In this document: in pieces, positions 24,474 through 32,716 of the stretch
How positions within the stretch are numbered: the stretch's first letter is position 1
Layout: every line of letters begins with the position of its first letter
Assembly: GCA_026645935.1 (NCBI GenBank)
Contig: JAPKMP010000012.1
Location: 1-64,000 of the forward strand
Source: Candidatus Villigracilaceae bacterium
GTDB taxonomy: Bacteria > Chloroflexota > Anaerolineae > Anaerolineales > Villigracilaceae
DNA: 64,000 nt
Reading direction: 5' to 3'
Notes under the pieces: generated by a model
Seen by the model: only the letters and a program-made list of their open reading frames with translations
Told to the model about the DNA's origin: nothing
Database searches by the model: none
Made by a program: the position numbers and the translations under genes

Positions 24474-25913
24474 ATGGCTGAAGACAAACTACCCACCCGA
24501 GCAGAAGACTTTTCCGAATGGTACAACCAGTTGGTCGTGCGCGCTGACATGGCGGATTACTCGCCCGTGCGCGGATGTATGGTGGTCAAGCCGTATGGCT
24601 GGGCGCTTTGGGAAAACATCTGTTCGTGGCTGGATGCGGAATTCAAAAAGACCGGTCACGTCAACGCGGCGTTCCCGACCCTCATCCCGATGTCATTCTT
24701 CGAAAAAGAGAAGGAACACGTCGAAGGTTTCGCGCCAGAACTGGCGGTCGTCACCCACGGCGGCGGACAAGAACTCGAAGAGAAGCTCGCGGTGCGTCCC
24801 ACCTCTGAGACCATCATCGGTCATATGTATGCGAAGTGGGTCAAATCCTGGCGCGACCTGCCGCTGTTGATCGTGCAGTGGGGTTCGGTGATGCGCTGGG
24901 AATTGCGCACCAAACTCTTCCTGCGCACAGCCGAATTCTACTGGCACGAAGGACACACCGCGCACGCCAGCGAAGAGGAAGCCAAAGAGGAGATGTACCG
25001 CATCCTCGACATCTACGAACGCTTCTGCCTCGAAGAAGCCGCCATCCCTGTTTTCAAAGGAACCAAGAGCGAGACAGAACGCTTCGCAGGCGCACAGATC
25101 ACGACATCCATTGAAGCGATGATGTGGGACAAGCGCGCGCTGCAATCGGGCACATCTCACTATTTCGGTGATAATTTCTCAAAGGCGTTCGAGATCCAAT
25201 TCTTGAACAAAGACAACAAACTGACCTATGCACAAACGACATCGTGGGCGATCTCGTCCCGCATCATCGGCGCGATGATCATGGTCCACGGCGACGACAA
25301 CGGACTTGTCCTGCCGCCCCGCCTCGCACCCATCCAGGCTGTGGTCGTTCCCATTTTCAAGAATGACGTGGAAAAAGAAAAAGTCATGGAAGTTGCCAAC
25401 CGCCTCTTCGCTGAACTCAAGGCTGCGGGTGTGCGCGTGAAGTTTGACGACCGCGATAATGTGTCCAGCGGCTTCAAGTTCAACGACTGGGAAATGCGCG
25501 GCGTGCCCGTCCGCGTGGAGATGGGTCCCAAGGACGTGGAAAAAGGAACCGTTGCTCTCGCGCGCCGCGACAAGCCCGGCAGGGAAGGCAAAACTTTTGT
25601 CTCGCAAGACGGCATCGCCGACACCGTCAAGACTCTGCTGACCGATGTACAGGCATCCCTGCTCAAACGCGCCACCGAATATCGCGACTCGAACATCCAC
25701 GATGCAAAGACTTTCGATGAATTAAAGAAAGTCGTGCAGGACGGGTGGGCATTTGCCTATTGGTGCGAATCGACCGAATGCGAAAAGAAGGTCAAGGAAG
25801 AAGCCAAAGCCACCACGCGCAACATCCCATTCCACCAACCGGACGCGGAAGGCAAGTGCGTTGTCTGCGGTAAGCCGTCCAAGCGCAAGGTGTATTTCGC
25901 AAAAGCATATTAA
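24474..25913 (+). CDS. proS: Prolyl-tRNA synthetase, archaeal/eukaryotic type (ProS type 3)
   Basis: The 479-residue enzyme has class II motifs: motif 2 region WELRTKLFLRTAEFYWHEGHTAH and motif 3 around the C-terminal GDDNGLVLPPRLAP, then an anticodon-binding domain and the type-3 zinc-binding C-terminus (Cys in TECEKK and CVVCGK) ending in KAY. The editing domain of bacterial type ProS is absent, which is normal for this type. The ATG at 24474 follows ACGAGGAC; the frame upstream to 24405 is repeat-derived and rejected. Confidence 0.95.
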   Translation: MAEDKLPTRAEDFSEWYNQLVVRADMADYSPVRGCMVVKPYGWALWENICSWLDAEFKKTGHVNAAFPTLIPMSFFEKEKEHVEGFAPELAVVTHGGGQELEEKLAVRPTSETIIGHMYAKWVKSWRDLPLLIVQWGSVMRWELRTKLFLRTAEFYWHEGHTAHASEEEAKEEMYRILDIYERFCLEEAAIPVFKGTKSETERFAGAQITTSIEAMMWDKRALQSGTSHYFGDNFSKAFEIQFLNKDNKLTYAQTTSWAISSRIIGAMIMVHGDDNGLVLPPRLAPIQAVVVPIFKNDVEKEKVMEVANRLFAELKAAGVRVKFDDRDNVSSGFKFNDWEMRGVPVRVEMGPKDVEKGTVALARRDKPGREGKTFVSQDGIADTVKTLLTDVQASLLKRATEYRDSNIHDAKTFDELKKVVQDGWAFAYWCESTECEKKVKEEAKATTRNIPFHQPDAEGKCVVCGKPSKRKVYFAKAY

Positions 25914-25916
25914 AGT

Positions 25917-25996
25917 GTCATGTGTTCAGGTGTCAGGTGTCAGGTAAAACCAAAACCCGATACCTGATACTTGGAACCTGATACCTCGCACCTCCC
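25917..25996. repeat. Text-like repeat (GGTGTCAGGT / ACCTGATACC)
   Basis: Direct repeats CAGGTGTCAGGTGTCAGGT face ACCTGATAC and ACCTGATACC, making an imperfect inverted repeat that fills the 85-bp gap between proS and the HEAT-hydrolase gene. Confidence 0.6.
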
Positions 25997-25998
25997 CC

Positions 25999-27402
25999 AT
26001 GCCCGCCATCGACCTGACCCGCCTCCGTAAACAAGCCGCCCGCCTGGCAGATTTCTTCTTCCTGCCGGATGAGTTCATGAAGCATCTGCGTGAGATATTG
26101 GAGTTCTACGTCAATTACACGCTGCGCACGGTGGAAAATGTGGCCCCGGGTTCGAACCTCAAGACCTACCGCACGCCCCCCGCTGTCTTAACTCAAATTC
26201 AAAATGAACTTCGCCTCAAAGCGGAGGAAAATCCTCACTTCGCGCTCGAACTCGCCGACCTGCTTTGGGACGAAGGCGCGCTCGAAACACGCCTGCTGGC
26301 GGCTTACTTGCTAGGGCGCATCCCTCCACAGGAAGAACGCCTGCTCCCCCGCATCACCGCATGGACACAACAGATCCGCGATCCGGAAGTGCGTGTGGCG
26401 TTGCTCACGACAAGTCTCACCCGCATGCGCAAGGAAACGCCGAATCAATTTCTCATCCTTGTGCGCGAATACCTGCATCCCGAACGACAACGCACCTGGT
26501 CGAACGGCATTCAAGCGCTCATCCCCATGATCGCAGACAGCGACTTTGAAAACCTGCCAGCCATCTTCGACCTCGTCGAACCCATCGTCGAAGCCGCGCC
26601 GTCCACCCTGCAATACGATCTCACCGATCTCATCGTCACGCTCTATCGCGCTTCGCCTAATGAATCTGTATTTATGCTGAAAAACATTCTCACTGCCACT
26701 GAGAATCAAATGACATCGGTCACCATGCGCCGCATCTCGCCAGACTTCCCGCCTCCTTTGCAAAAGGAACTGCGCGACCTGCTCCGCCCGCAATCATTGG
26801 TCATCGTCAGATCCGCCGAGCCTGATGACTTCATAGACGAGAATGCGCCTTCTGAAGATAAAGCCAAACCCGCCCGCAAGCCAAGAAAAAAGAAAATGGA
26901 TAACTCACGCATCATCTACCTCCATGGCTCCGACAGCAACAGCCAGAGCGGCAAAGCCCGTCAGTTCGCCGAGAAGTTTCCGGGCATGGTCACACCAGAT
27001 TTCACCGGCGGGTTCGACGAGCGCATGGCGCAGCTCAAAAAGATCTTAGGGCGCAAAAAAGGTTGGACGATCATAGGCTCCTCTCTGGGCGGATTAATGG
27101 GAACGGTCTTCACCTGCAAAAAGCCGGATCGAGTCCGCAAGTTAATCCTGCTCGCCCCGGCTTTGATGAAGGACCCCTTCGGCTCTTTTCTCGCGCTCGA
27201 GCCTGTCTCTGTGCCCACAAGCGTTATCCACGGGACAGCGGATGATGTTGTCCCGCTCGATGAGGCACGCACCTACGCCGAAAAACTCTTCACCAATCTA
27301 AAATACATCGTCGTCAACGATGGTCACCGCCTGCAAGAGGCGTTCAAGGAATTGAATTGGGAAGAAATTCTCGGGGACGATGCGGAGTCCAAAGTCTCCT
27401 GA
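25999..27402 (+). CDS. HEAT-like repeat protein fused to an alpha/beta hydrolase (YqiA-like)
   Basis: Residues of about 1-270 are helical repeats resembling HEAT/AlkD-type modules (LELADLLWDEGALETRLLAAYLLG is typical). After a basic linker of the KPARKPRKKK type, residues 304-467 form a small alpha/beta hydrolase: IIYLHGSDSNS oxyanion region, nucleophile Ser362 in GSSLGG, Asp415 or 416 in HGTADDVVP and His443 in NDGHRL. This hydrolase part resembles YqiA/UPF0227 esterases. An ATG at 26896 lies at the junction but has no ribosome binding site, so a single fused protein is likely. A terminator hairpin covers the stop codon. Confidence 0.85.
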   Translation: MPAIDLTRLRKQAARLADFFFLPDEFMKHLREILEFYVNYTLRTVENVAPGSNLKTYRTPPAVLTQIQNELRLKAEENPHFALELADLLWDEGALETRLLAAYLLGRIPPQEERLLPRITAWTQQIRDPEVRVALLTTSLTRMRKETPNQFLILVREYLHPERQRTWSNGIQALIPMIADSDFENLPAIFDLVEPIVEAAPSTLQYDLTDLIVTLYRASPNESVFMLKNILTATENQMTSVTMRRISPDFPPPLQKELRDLLRPQSLVIVRSAEPDDFIDENAPSEDKAKPARKPRKKKMDNSRIIYLHGSDSNSQSGKARQFAEKFPGMVTPDFTGGFDERMAQLKKILGRKKGWTIIGSSLGGLMGTVFTCKKPDRVRKLILLAPALMKDPFGSFLALEPVSVPTSVIHGTADDVVPLDEARTYAEKLFTNLKYIVVNDGHRLQEAFKELNWEEILGDDAESKVS

Positions 27403-27416
27403 CTTTGGACTTTTTC
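27386..27416 (+). terminator. Intrinsic terminator overlapping the stop of the HEAT-hydrolase gene
   Basis: An 11-bp stem (27386-27396 with 27401-27411) with a TCCT loop is followed by TTTTT; the stop codon lies in the hairpin. Confidence 0.85.
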
Positions 27417-27472
27417 TTTTCATGATTGCACTCGAACGCCGGGAGATGTTCGAGCGCAAAATAGGATACAAC

Positions 27473-28792
27473 ATGAAACAACATAACTACTGGCACACCA
27501 CAGTCCAAATGCCGGACCCTTCGACAGGCTCCGGGCAGGCTCTCACCTCCATCCCCGCCAAAGTAGATGTGGCGATCATCGGCGGCGGATACACAGGCTT
27601 GAGCGCCGCGCGGACGCTGGCGAAGCAGGGCGTGAGCGTGGTCGTGCTCGAAGCGGAGACTATCGGCTGGGGAGCGAGTTCCCGCAATGGCGGCATGACA
27701 TTAACCGGGCTGAAACCAGCCATGCAAACGGTCATCAAAAAATATGGGCGGGAGTTGGCGAAGGAATTGTTTCAGTGCTCGCTGGATTCGGTCAACATCG
27801 TCGAGCAGATCGTCAGGGAGGAAAATATTGACTGCGGCTTTGCGCGGACAGGCCACTTGCTGACGGCAAACAAGCCAAAGCATTACGAGTCTCTGCAAGG
27901 CGAAGTGGACTTCATGGCGAAGGAGTTCAATCACAACGTGCGGCTGGTCCCGCCGAAAGACTTGCGCTCTGAGATCGGTACGGATGTGTATCACGGTGCG
28001 CTCGTGGATGAAGTCAGCGGCGGGTTGAATCCGGCTCTATATGTGGCGGGACTCGCAGATGCAGCAGCCAGGGCGGGGGCAAAACTCTGCGCGCGAGCGC
28101 GAGTGGACAGGCTTGAGCGGAGAGAGAGGCGCGGTCCTGAGCTAGTCGAAAGGCGGTTCTTTATCCAAACAGAAAGAGGGAATTTGGAAGCGGAGTCTGT
28201 TTTGGTGGCGACATCCGGCTATACGGGTGGCGTTACAAAGGAACTGCAAAGGAGGATCATCCCGATTGGCTCGTTCATCGTTGCAACAGAAAGACTCCCG
28301 GAAGAACTCGCGCATGAACTCATCCCGAAGAATCGCATGATCTTTGATTACAAACATTTCCTTAATTATTTTAGATTATGGGATAACCGCATGATCTTCG
28401 GCGGACGGGCGGCGTTCTTCCCGGAAAACGAAAACACGATTGCGCAAAGCGGCGAGATTTTACGAAACGAGATGATAAAGGTGTATCCGCAGTTGAAGGG
28501 CGTGAAGGTTGAATATGTCTGGGGCGGCACTCTTGATTTTACATTCGACCAAATGACGCACGTTGGCGAAGAGGATGGAATTTTTTATTCGCTGGGCTAT
28601 GCCGGGCACGGCGTGGCGATGGCGACGTATTTGGGTGCGACAGTCGCCGACGCGATGATAAAGGGAAATATCAAAGAGCATCCGTTTGCGCGGTTTGATT
28701 TCCCCGGCGCGCCTTTGGGATTGTATAACGGCAGTCCGTGGTTTCTGCCGTTCGCAGGGTTATGGTACAAGATCTTGGATTGGATTGAGTAG
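27473..28792 (+). CDS. FAD-dependent amine/amino acid oxidoreductase (DAO family) with two REP insertions
   Basis: The 439-residue flavoenzyme has the dinucleotide motif [17 protein letters not shown] near residue 28, a [11 protein letters not shown] flavin contact, and the C-terminal [14 protein letters not shown] motif of the DAO family (glycine oxidase, gamma-glutamylputrescine oxidase type). It oxidises an amine or amino acid; the substrate is unknown. Two stretches are foreign: residues 14-23 ([10 protein letters not shown]) and about 209-227 (before and including GPELVERR) are encoded by REP fragments in opposite orientation. Both are in frame and lie outside the core fold, so the enzyme may be active. 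Confidence 0.9.
   Translation: MKQHNYWHTTVQMPDPSTGSGQALTSIPAKVDVAIIGGGYTGLSAARTLAKQGVSVVVLEAETIGWGASSRNGGMTLTGLKPAMQTVIKKYGRELAKELFQCSLDSVNIVEQIVREENIDCGFARTGHLLTANKPKHYESLQGEVDFMAKEFNHNVRLVPPKDLRSEIGTDVYHGALVDEVSGGLNPALYVAGLADAAARAGAKLCARARVDRLERRERRGPELVERRFFIQTERGNLEAESVLVATSGYTGGVTKELQRRIIPIGSFIVATERLPEELAHELIPKNRMIFDYKHFLNYFRLWDNRMIFGGRAAFFPENENTIAQSGEILRNEMIKVYPQLKGVKVEYVWGGTLDFTFDQMTHVGEEDGIFYSLGYAGHGVAMATYLGATVADAMIKGNIKEHPFARFDFPGAPLGLYNGSPWFLPFAGLWYKILDWIE
27514..27541. repeat. REP fragment inside the DAO gene, copy 1
   Basis: GACCCTTCGACAGGCTCCGG and the following GCAGGCT match the CCTTCGACAGGCTCAGGGCAGGCT-type repeat widespread in Chloroflexota. It is read in frame as DPSTGSGQA near the N-terminus. 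Confidence 0.75.
28135..28153. repeat. REP fragment inside the DAO gene, copy 2, inverted
   Basis: TCCTGAGCTAGTCGAAAGG is a diverged copy of the complement of copy 1 (CCTGAGC--GTCGAAGG core). It is read in frame within a basic, Arg-rich stretch. Confidence 0.6.
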
Positions 28793-28923
28793 TTAACGTA
28801 CTCCTACGTCAACGGATGCGTCCGAGAAGGCATCCTGCGCCTCAACGGCCTGGATTTTGGATTGGGTGGAGTAAAAAAATCGTATTAGAATTGCGCCTAA
28901 TATTTACAACTCAGGAGGCTGGC

Positions 28924-30822
28924 ATGGCGAAGAAGAAGGAAATGGAAGGCGAAGTCTTTTATCCGTCTGAACAGGTCGTCGAGCAGGCGCGCGTGAAGGA
29001 TTGGGAGGCGATGGCTGAAAAAGCCGACAAGGACCTGGAAGGCTTCTGGTCGGCGGAAGCCTCTGAATTGGAATGGTATAAAAAGTGGGACAAGGTACTG
29101 GACGACTCAAAGAAACCTTTCTTCAAATGGTTTACCGGCGCGAAGGTCAACATCGTCCACAACGCGATCGACCGGCATCTCAAGACCTATCGCAAAAACA
29201 AACTCGCCCTGATCTGGGAAAGCGAAGACGGCAAGGAACATCTCACCTATTCATACTTTGCCATGAACCGCGAAGTCTCGCGCATGGCGAACATCATCAA
29301 AGCCATGGGCGTTCGCAAAGGCGACCGCGTGACCATCTACATGGGGCGCATCCCGGAAATCGTCTTTGCCATGCTGGCGTGCGCAAAGATCGGCGCGGTG
29401 CATTCCGTCGTCTTCGGCGGTTTCTCGGCGGAAGCATTGCACGGACGCATTGAAGACAGCCAGTCGAAACTGGTCATCACGCAGGACGGCAACTACGTCA
29501 ACGGCAAGATCGTCGATCTCAAACGCACAGTGGACGAGGCTCTTAAGCGATGCCCGTCCGTCGAAAATGTTCTGGTTGTGCGGCGCACCGGGCAGGACAC
29601 GCCCATGGATCCGCTCCGCGATCACTGGTATCACGAACTTGCAAAACTCCCCGTCGCGAACGGAAAATGCCCCACAGAAGAAATGGATGCGGAGGACCCG
29701 CTCTACATCCTTTACACATCCGGTTCCACCGGCAAACCCAAAGCCATCCTGCATGTTCACGGCGGATATATGGTCGGGACGTACACCACGCTCAAATATG
29801 TTTTCGACCTCAAAGACGAAGACCGTTTCTGGTGCGCGGCAGATCCCGGCTGGGTGACCGGACATTCGTACATCGTTTATGGTCCGCTGCTTAACGGCGC
29901 GACCTCATTCATGTTCGAAGGCGGACCGGCATATCCGTACCCGAATCGCTGGTGGCAGTGTGTCGAACGTTACGGAATCAACATCCTCTACACCGCGCCC
30001 ACAGCCATCCGCGGATTGATGCGCTTTGGCGAGGCGTGGCCCAATAAACACGATCTCTCATCCCTGCGCCTGCTCGGCAGTGTCGGCGAGCCGATCAACC
30101 CTGAAGCATGGAAGTGGTATCACCGCGTCATCGGCAAGGAGCAATGTCCCATCATGGATACGTGGTGGCAGACCGAGACCGGCATGTTCATGATCACGCC
30201 CACGCCGACGGTCCCGCTCAAGCCCGGCTCAGGCACCCGCCCATTCTTCGGTCAACAAGCCGAGATCGTGGATGAAGCGGGGAATCCGGTCAAGGATGGG
30301 GATGAGGGATATCTCGTCCTCAAGCGGCCGTGGCCCTCGATGCTTCGCACCATCTATGGCGACCCGGATCGTTACGTGAACCAATACTGGTCCAAGTTCC
30401 CGGGCAAATACCTCGCGGGAGATTCCGCCCGCCGCGATGCAGACGGCTACTACTGGATCATCGGCCGCGTGGACGATGTGATCAACGTCTCCGGGCACCG
30501 CCTCGGCACGGCCGAGATCGAGTCCGCGCTGGTGAGTCACCCCGCAGTGGCGGAGGCGGCGGCGATCGGACTTCCGCACGAAGTCAAAGGTACGGGCATC
30601 CACGCCTTTTGTTTGCTGCGCGCCGGTTTCGCTCCATCAGAATCGTTAGCCGAAGAATTGCGCCAGCACGTGGCGAAGGTCATCAGCCCGATCGCAAGAC
30701 CCGAAGACGTGAAGTTCGTGGATAAACTTCCCAAGACGCGCTCAGGCAAGATCATGCGACGCGTGTTGAAGGCAAGGGCGCAGGGATTGCCGGAAGGTGA
30801 TGTGAGCACGTTGGAGGAGTAA
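28924..30822 (+). CDS. acs: Acetyl-CoA synthetase (acetate-CoA ligase)
   Basis: The 632-residue protein is a full-length AMP-forming synthetase: N-terminal Acs cap domain, P-loop [11 protein letters not shown], the WWQTETG motif that lines the acetyl pocket, [18 protein letters not shown] hinge and the C-terminal [11 protein letters not shown] with the catalytic lysine that acetyltransferases modify. It converts acetate, ATP and CoA to acetyl-CoA in the cytosol. An AGGAGG lies 6 nt before the ATG at 28924; the upstream extension to 28816 has no support. Propionyl-CoA synthetase is less likely on length and the WWQTETG context. Confidence 0.95.
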   Translation: MAKKKEMEGEVFYPSEQVVEQARVKDWEAMAEKADKDLEGFWSAEASELEWYKKWDKVLDDSKKPFFKWFTGAKVNIVHNAIDRHLKTYRKNKLALIWESEDGKEHLTYSYFAMNREVSRMANIIKAMGVRKGDRVTIYMGRIPEIVFAMLACAKIGAVHSVVFGGFSAEALHGRIEDSQSKLVITQDGNYVNGKIVDLKRTVDEALKRCPSVENVLVVRRTGQDTPMDPLRDHWYHELAKLPVANGKCPTEEMDAEDPLYILYTSGSTGKPKAILHVHGGYMVGTYTTLKYVFDLKDEDRFWCAADPGWVTGHSYIVYGPLLNGATSFMFEGGPAYPYPNRWWQCVERYGINILYTAPTAIRGLMRFGEAWPNKHDLSSLRLLGSVGEPINPEAWKWYHRVIGKEQCPIMDTWWQTETGMFMITPTPTVPLKPGSGTRPFFGQQAEIVDEAGNPVKDGDEGYLVLKRPWPSMLRTIYGDPDRYVNQYWSKFPGKYLAGDSARRDADGYYWIIGRVDDVINVSGHRLGTAEIESALVSHPAVAEAAAIGLPHEVKGTGIHAFCLLRAGFAPSESLAEELRQHVAKVISPIARPEDVKFVDKLPKTRSGKIMRRVLKARAQGLPEGDVSTLEE

Positions 30823-30874
30823 TTGGGGATTGGGGTTTGGAGGATGGGAGATTAGAGATTGGTGATTGGAGATT
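30823..30874. repeat. Text-like repeat (GGATTGG/GGAGATTGG words)
   Basis: Tandem variants of GATTGGGG, GGAGATTAG, GATTGGTG and GATTGGAG follow the acs stop codon. It lacks its complementary half here, unlike the copies at 24383 and 41752. Confidence 0.55.
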
Positions 30875-30919
30875 GCTCCGCGACGGTCTTGAGCGATGGA
30901 CCGATCGCGGGGCTTTTTT
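30875..30919 (+). terminator. Strong intrinsic terminator after acs
   Basis: GCTCCGCGA pairs with TCGCGGGGC (one G-T pair), extended inside by CGGTC/GACCG, then TTTTTT. Confidence 0.88.
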
Positions 30920-30961
30920 GTTTATTACAAAATTGCAAGTCATAAAAGGTGGAAACTTTCA

Positions 30962-30967
30962 TATAAT
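30962..30967 (+). promoter_or_regulatory. -10 box of the membrane protein gene at 31002
   Basis: A perfect TATAAT lies 34 nt before the ATG, leaving a leader with its own AGGAG. No good -35 hexamer is visible at 16-18 bp. Confidence 0.55.
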
Positions 30968-31001
30968 CCGCCCAGCTTTTTATCCCAACACAGGAGAACA
31001 G

Positions 31002-31592
31002 ATGATGAAGAAGTTTTTCAGCAATGAGATCTTTTTGGGGACGATGATCGCCGTATTATCCGTGCTGACCGCCTTTGTCAGTTATCAGGGCGCCATGGCC
31101 GACTCGGAGCAGAACAAGTACGAGATCCTCGGCATGCAGCAATTGAACGACGGCAACGCCGAGTACCTGCGCGCCAACCAGGATATCACGCAGGATTACA
31201 ACTACTTCGACAATTGGTACTTGAACGTGGACGAACGGCCGGAGATCGCCGAGTACTATGAATTCAATTTCTCCGAACCGCTTGCGGCCGCCATTGAAAG
31301 CGACCCCGATGTTGTCTGGACCGACGACTATTACGACAGCATGTATCTCGATGCCACCCTTTTATGGGATGAATCCGACGCGAACTTCGACCTCGCCTCG
31401 CAATACGATGAACGCGGCGATCAATTGCAATTGGTCATGCTCATCATGGCGCTTGGTCTCGCCTTTGTCGCCTGGGCATCCCTGCTCGGCGCGGAGAGCA
31501 ACATGCGCGTCCTGTTTGCTGTATTCGGGTTGATCGCGCTGGTCTCCGGACTTGCCATATATTTCCTCCTCGTCCCGGTGGTGGCTGCGTAA
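31002..31592 (+). CDS. Membrane protein with large acidic central domain
   Basis: The 196-residue protein has an N-terminal helix (about 7-27), a central region of about 110 residues rich in D, E and Y (YNYFDNWYLN, TDDYYDSMY), and two C-terminal helices (about 143-160 and 168-192). The layout recalls DUF4337-type membrane proteins, which I cannot confirm. The acidic domain would face one side of the membrane. AGGAG lies 6 nt before the ATG. It is a single-gene unit framed by terminators on both sides. Confidence 0.75.
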   Translation: MMKKFFSNEIFLGTMIAVLSVLTAFVSYQGAMADSEQNKYEILGMQQLNDGNAEYLRANQDITQDYNYFDNWYLNVDERPEIAEYYEFNFSEPLAAAIESDPDVVWTDDYYDSMYLDATLLWDESDANFDLASQYDERGDQLQLVMLIMALGLAFVAWASLLGAESNMRVLFAVFGLIALVSGLAIYFLLVPVVAA

Positions 31593-31607
31593 AGTGACTG
31601 CGCAGGT

Positions 31608-31639
31608 GAACGCGTCTCGTCGAGAGACGCGTTCTTTAT
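31608..31639. terminator. Intrinsic terminator between convergent genes
   Basis: A perfect 11-bp stem (31608-31618 with 31624-31634) and 5-nt loop is followed by TTTATTTT on the plus strand. Confidence 0.85.
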
Positions 31640-32595
31640 TTTAAATCGAATATTACTTCGGTCAATTTTCCCGCTTCCACAAGAACAAATCGTTCCTTCA
31701 AACCGGATGTATCGTTCAGCGCGATCTTATATCTGCCCGCCGGGAGGTTATTGAGAACCGCATCTTCGGAATTGTGCTCGAATCCTCTGGCATAGGATTT
31801 CAGATAGTAGGTGAAAAGCGATTCGCCGCTCCCCTCTGCAAGCCGCGTAATAACCAGCGGATGTTCGTAATTCGCATCCTGACGGGTAATGAGCGTGATG
31901 GAGATCGCCCCCGAGCCTTCCTGCGGGACGAGCCAAAGCTCTGGATTCTCGGTGGAATAATACGCTGTGAAATCGCCTCCCTTGCGGACCTCGAAATGGA
32001 GATGCGGACCGGTAGCGCCTCCACTCTGACCGACGTTGCCGATCACCTCCCCGGCACTAACCACATCCCCCACCCTGACAAGAATCTTCGAAAGGTGCGC
32101 ATACAGAGTGAACATCTCCTCCGCGTGACGGATGACAATGACATTTCCGTAGAAATTCGTCCACGGGCTGAATTTGACAGCCTCATCTGTATCGGCATAT
32201 GCCACGATACCATCCGCCGCCGCAAGGACAGGCGCACCGAACGCATTCTGGAACTCCACGCCATGATGCGCATCGCGCTGTCCACTTTGGGTGGAGGCGT
32301 AGGGATACGAAAGATCGATCTGGTCGTTCCCTGGCGGCTGGATGGGACGCTGAAAGATGAAATGCCCGGCTGTGATGCAATAATCCACAATTAAAGGGTC
32401 ACAGGGAGGCGGTGAGGCGGTGGGCGTGACCGGAGTCGGTGATTCTTTGATTGCAGATGCGGGGATGGCGGTTGCCGGGGATGTCGAAGTAAACAGAACT
32501 GGGTCGGGAGAATTTGCATTTTCGTTAGTCCCAGCCTGCGGAAGGTTACAGGAGACGAACAACAAAATCAATAAGATGGAAATTGGATATTTCAT
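31636..32595 (-). CDS. M23 (LytM) peptidase lipoprotein
   Basis: The 319-residue protein has a lipoprotein signal (hydrophobic residues 4-14, lipobox LFVSC with Cys16), a Thr/Pro-rich linker (to about residue 65), then an M23 domain: the first zinc motif is HHGVEF, with Glu where HxxxD normally has Asp, and the second is PHLHFE. The core DGIVAYA and GNVGQSGGATG loops are intact. It should act on peptidoglycan cross-links or be a LytM scaffold; the Asp-to-Glu change leaves catalysis uncertain. The extra C-terminal domain (about 225-319) is beta-rich and unidentified. Confidence 0.9.
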   Translation of the reverse strand: MKYPISILLILLFVSCNLPQAGTNENANSPDPVLFTSTSPATAIPASAIKESPTPVTPTASPPPCDPLIVDYCITAGHFIFQRPIQPPGNDQIDLSYPYASTQSGQRDAHHGVEFQNAFGAPVLAAADGIVAYADTDEAVKFSPWTNFYGNVIVIRHAEEMFTLYAHLSKILVRVGDVVSAGEVIGNVGQSGGATGPHLHFEVRKGGDFTAYYSTENPELWLVPQEGSGAISITLITRQDANYEHPLVITRLAEGSGESLFTYYLKSYARGFEHNSEDAVLNNLPAGRYKIALNDTSGLKERFVLVEAGKLTEVIFDLK

Positions 32596-32680
32596 TCTCA
32601 GATAATTCTACTTCATGAACGAATCCATATTAAGTTCATGCCAGAGGCGGGGAAAGCCCCACTGGCGCATCTACGGTGCG

Positions 32681-32686
32681 TATAAT
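32681..32686 (+). promoter_or_regulatory. -10 box of the metallophosphoesterase gene
   Basis: A perfect TATAAT lies 30 nt upstream of the GTG start. No -35 is evident. Confidence 0.5.
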
Positions 32687-32716
32687 GAAGTCGATCCGTC
32701 CATCGCAGGAGACATT

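Noticed and set aside
30875-30919. Riboswitch-like fold after acs
   Set aside because: It is a terminator hairpin with a T tail; no aptamer motif is present.
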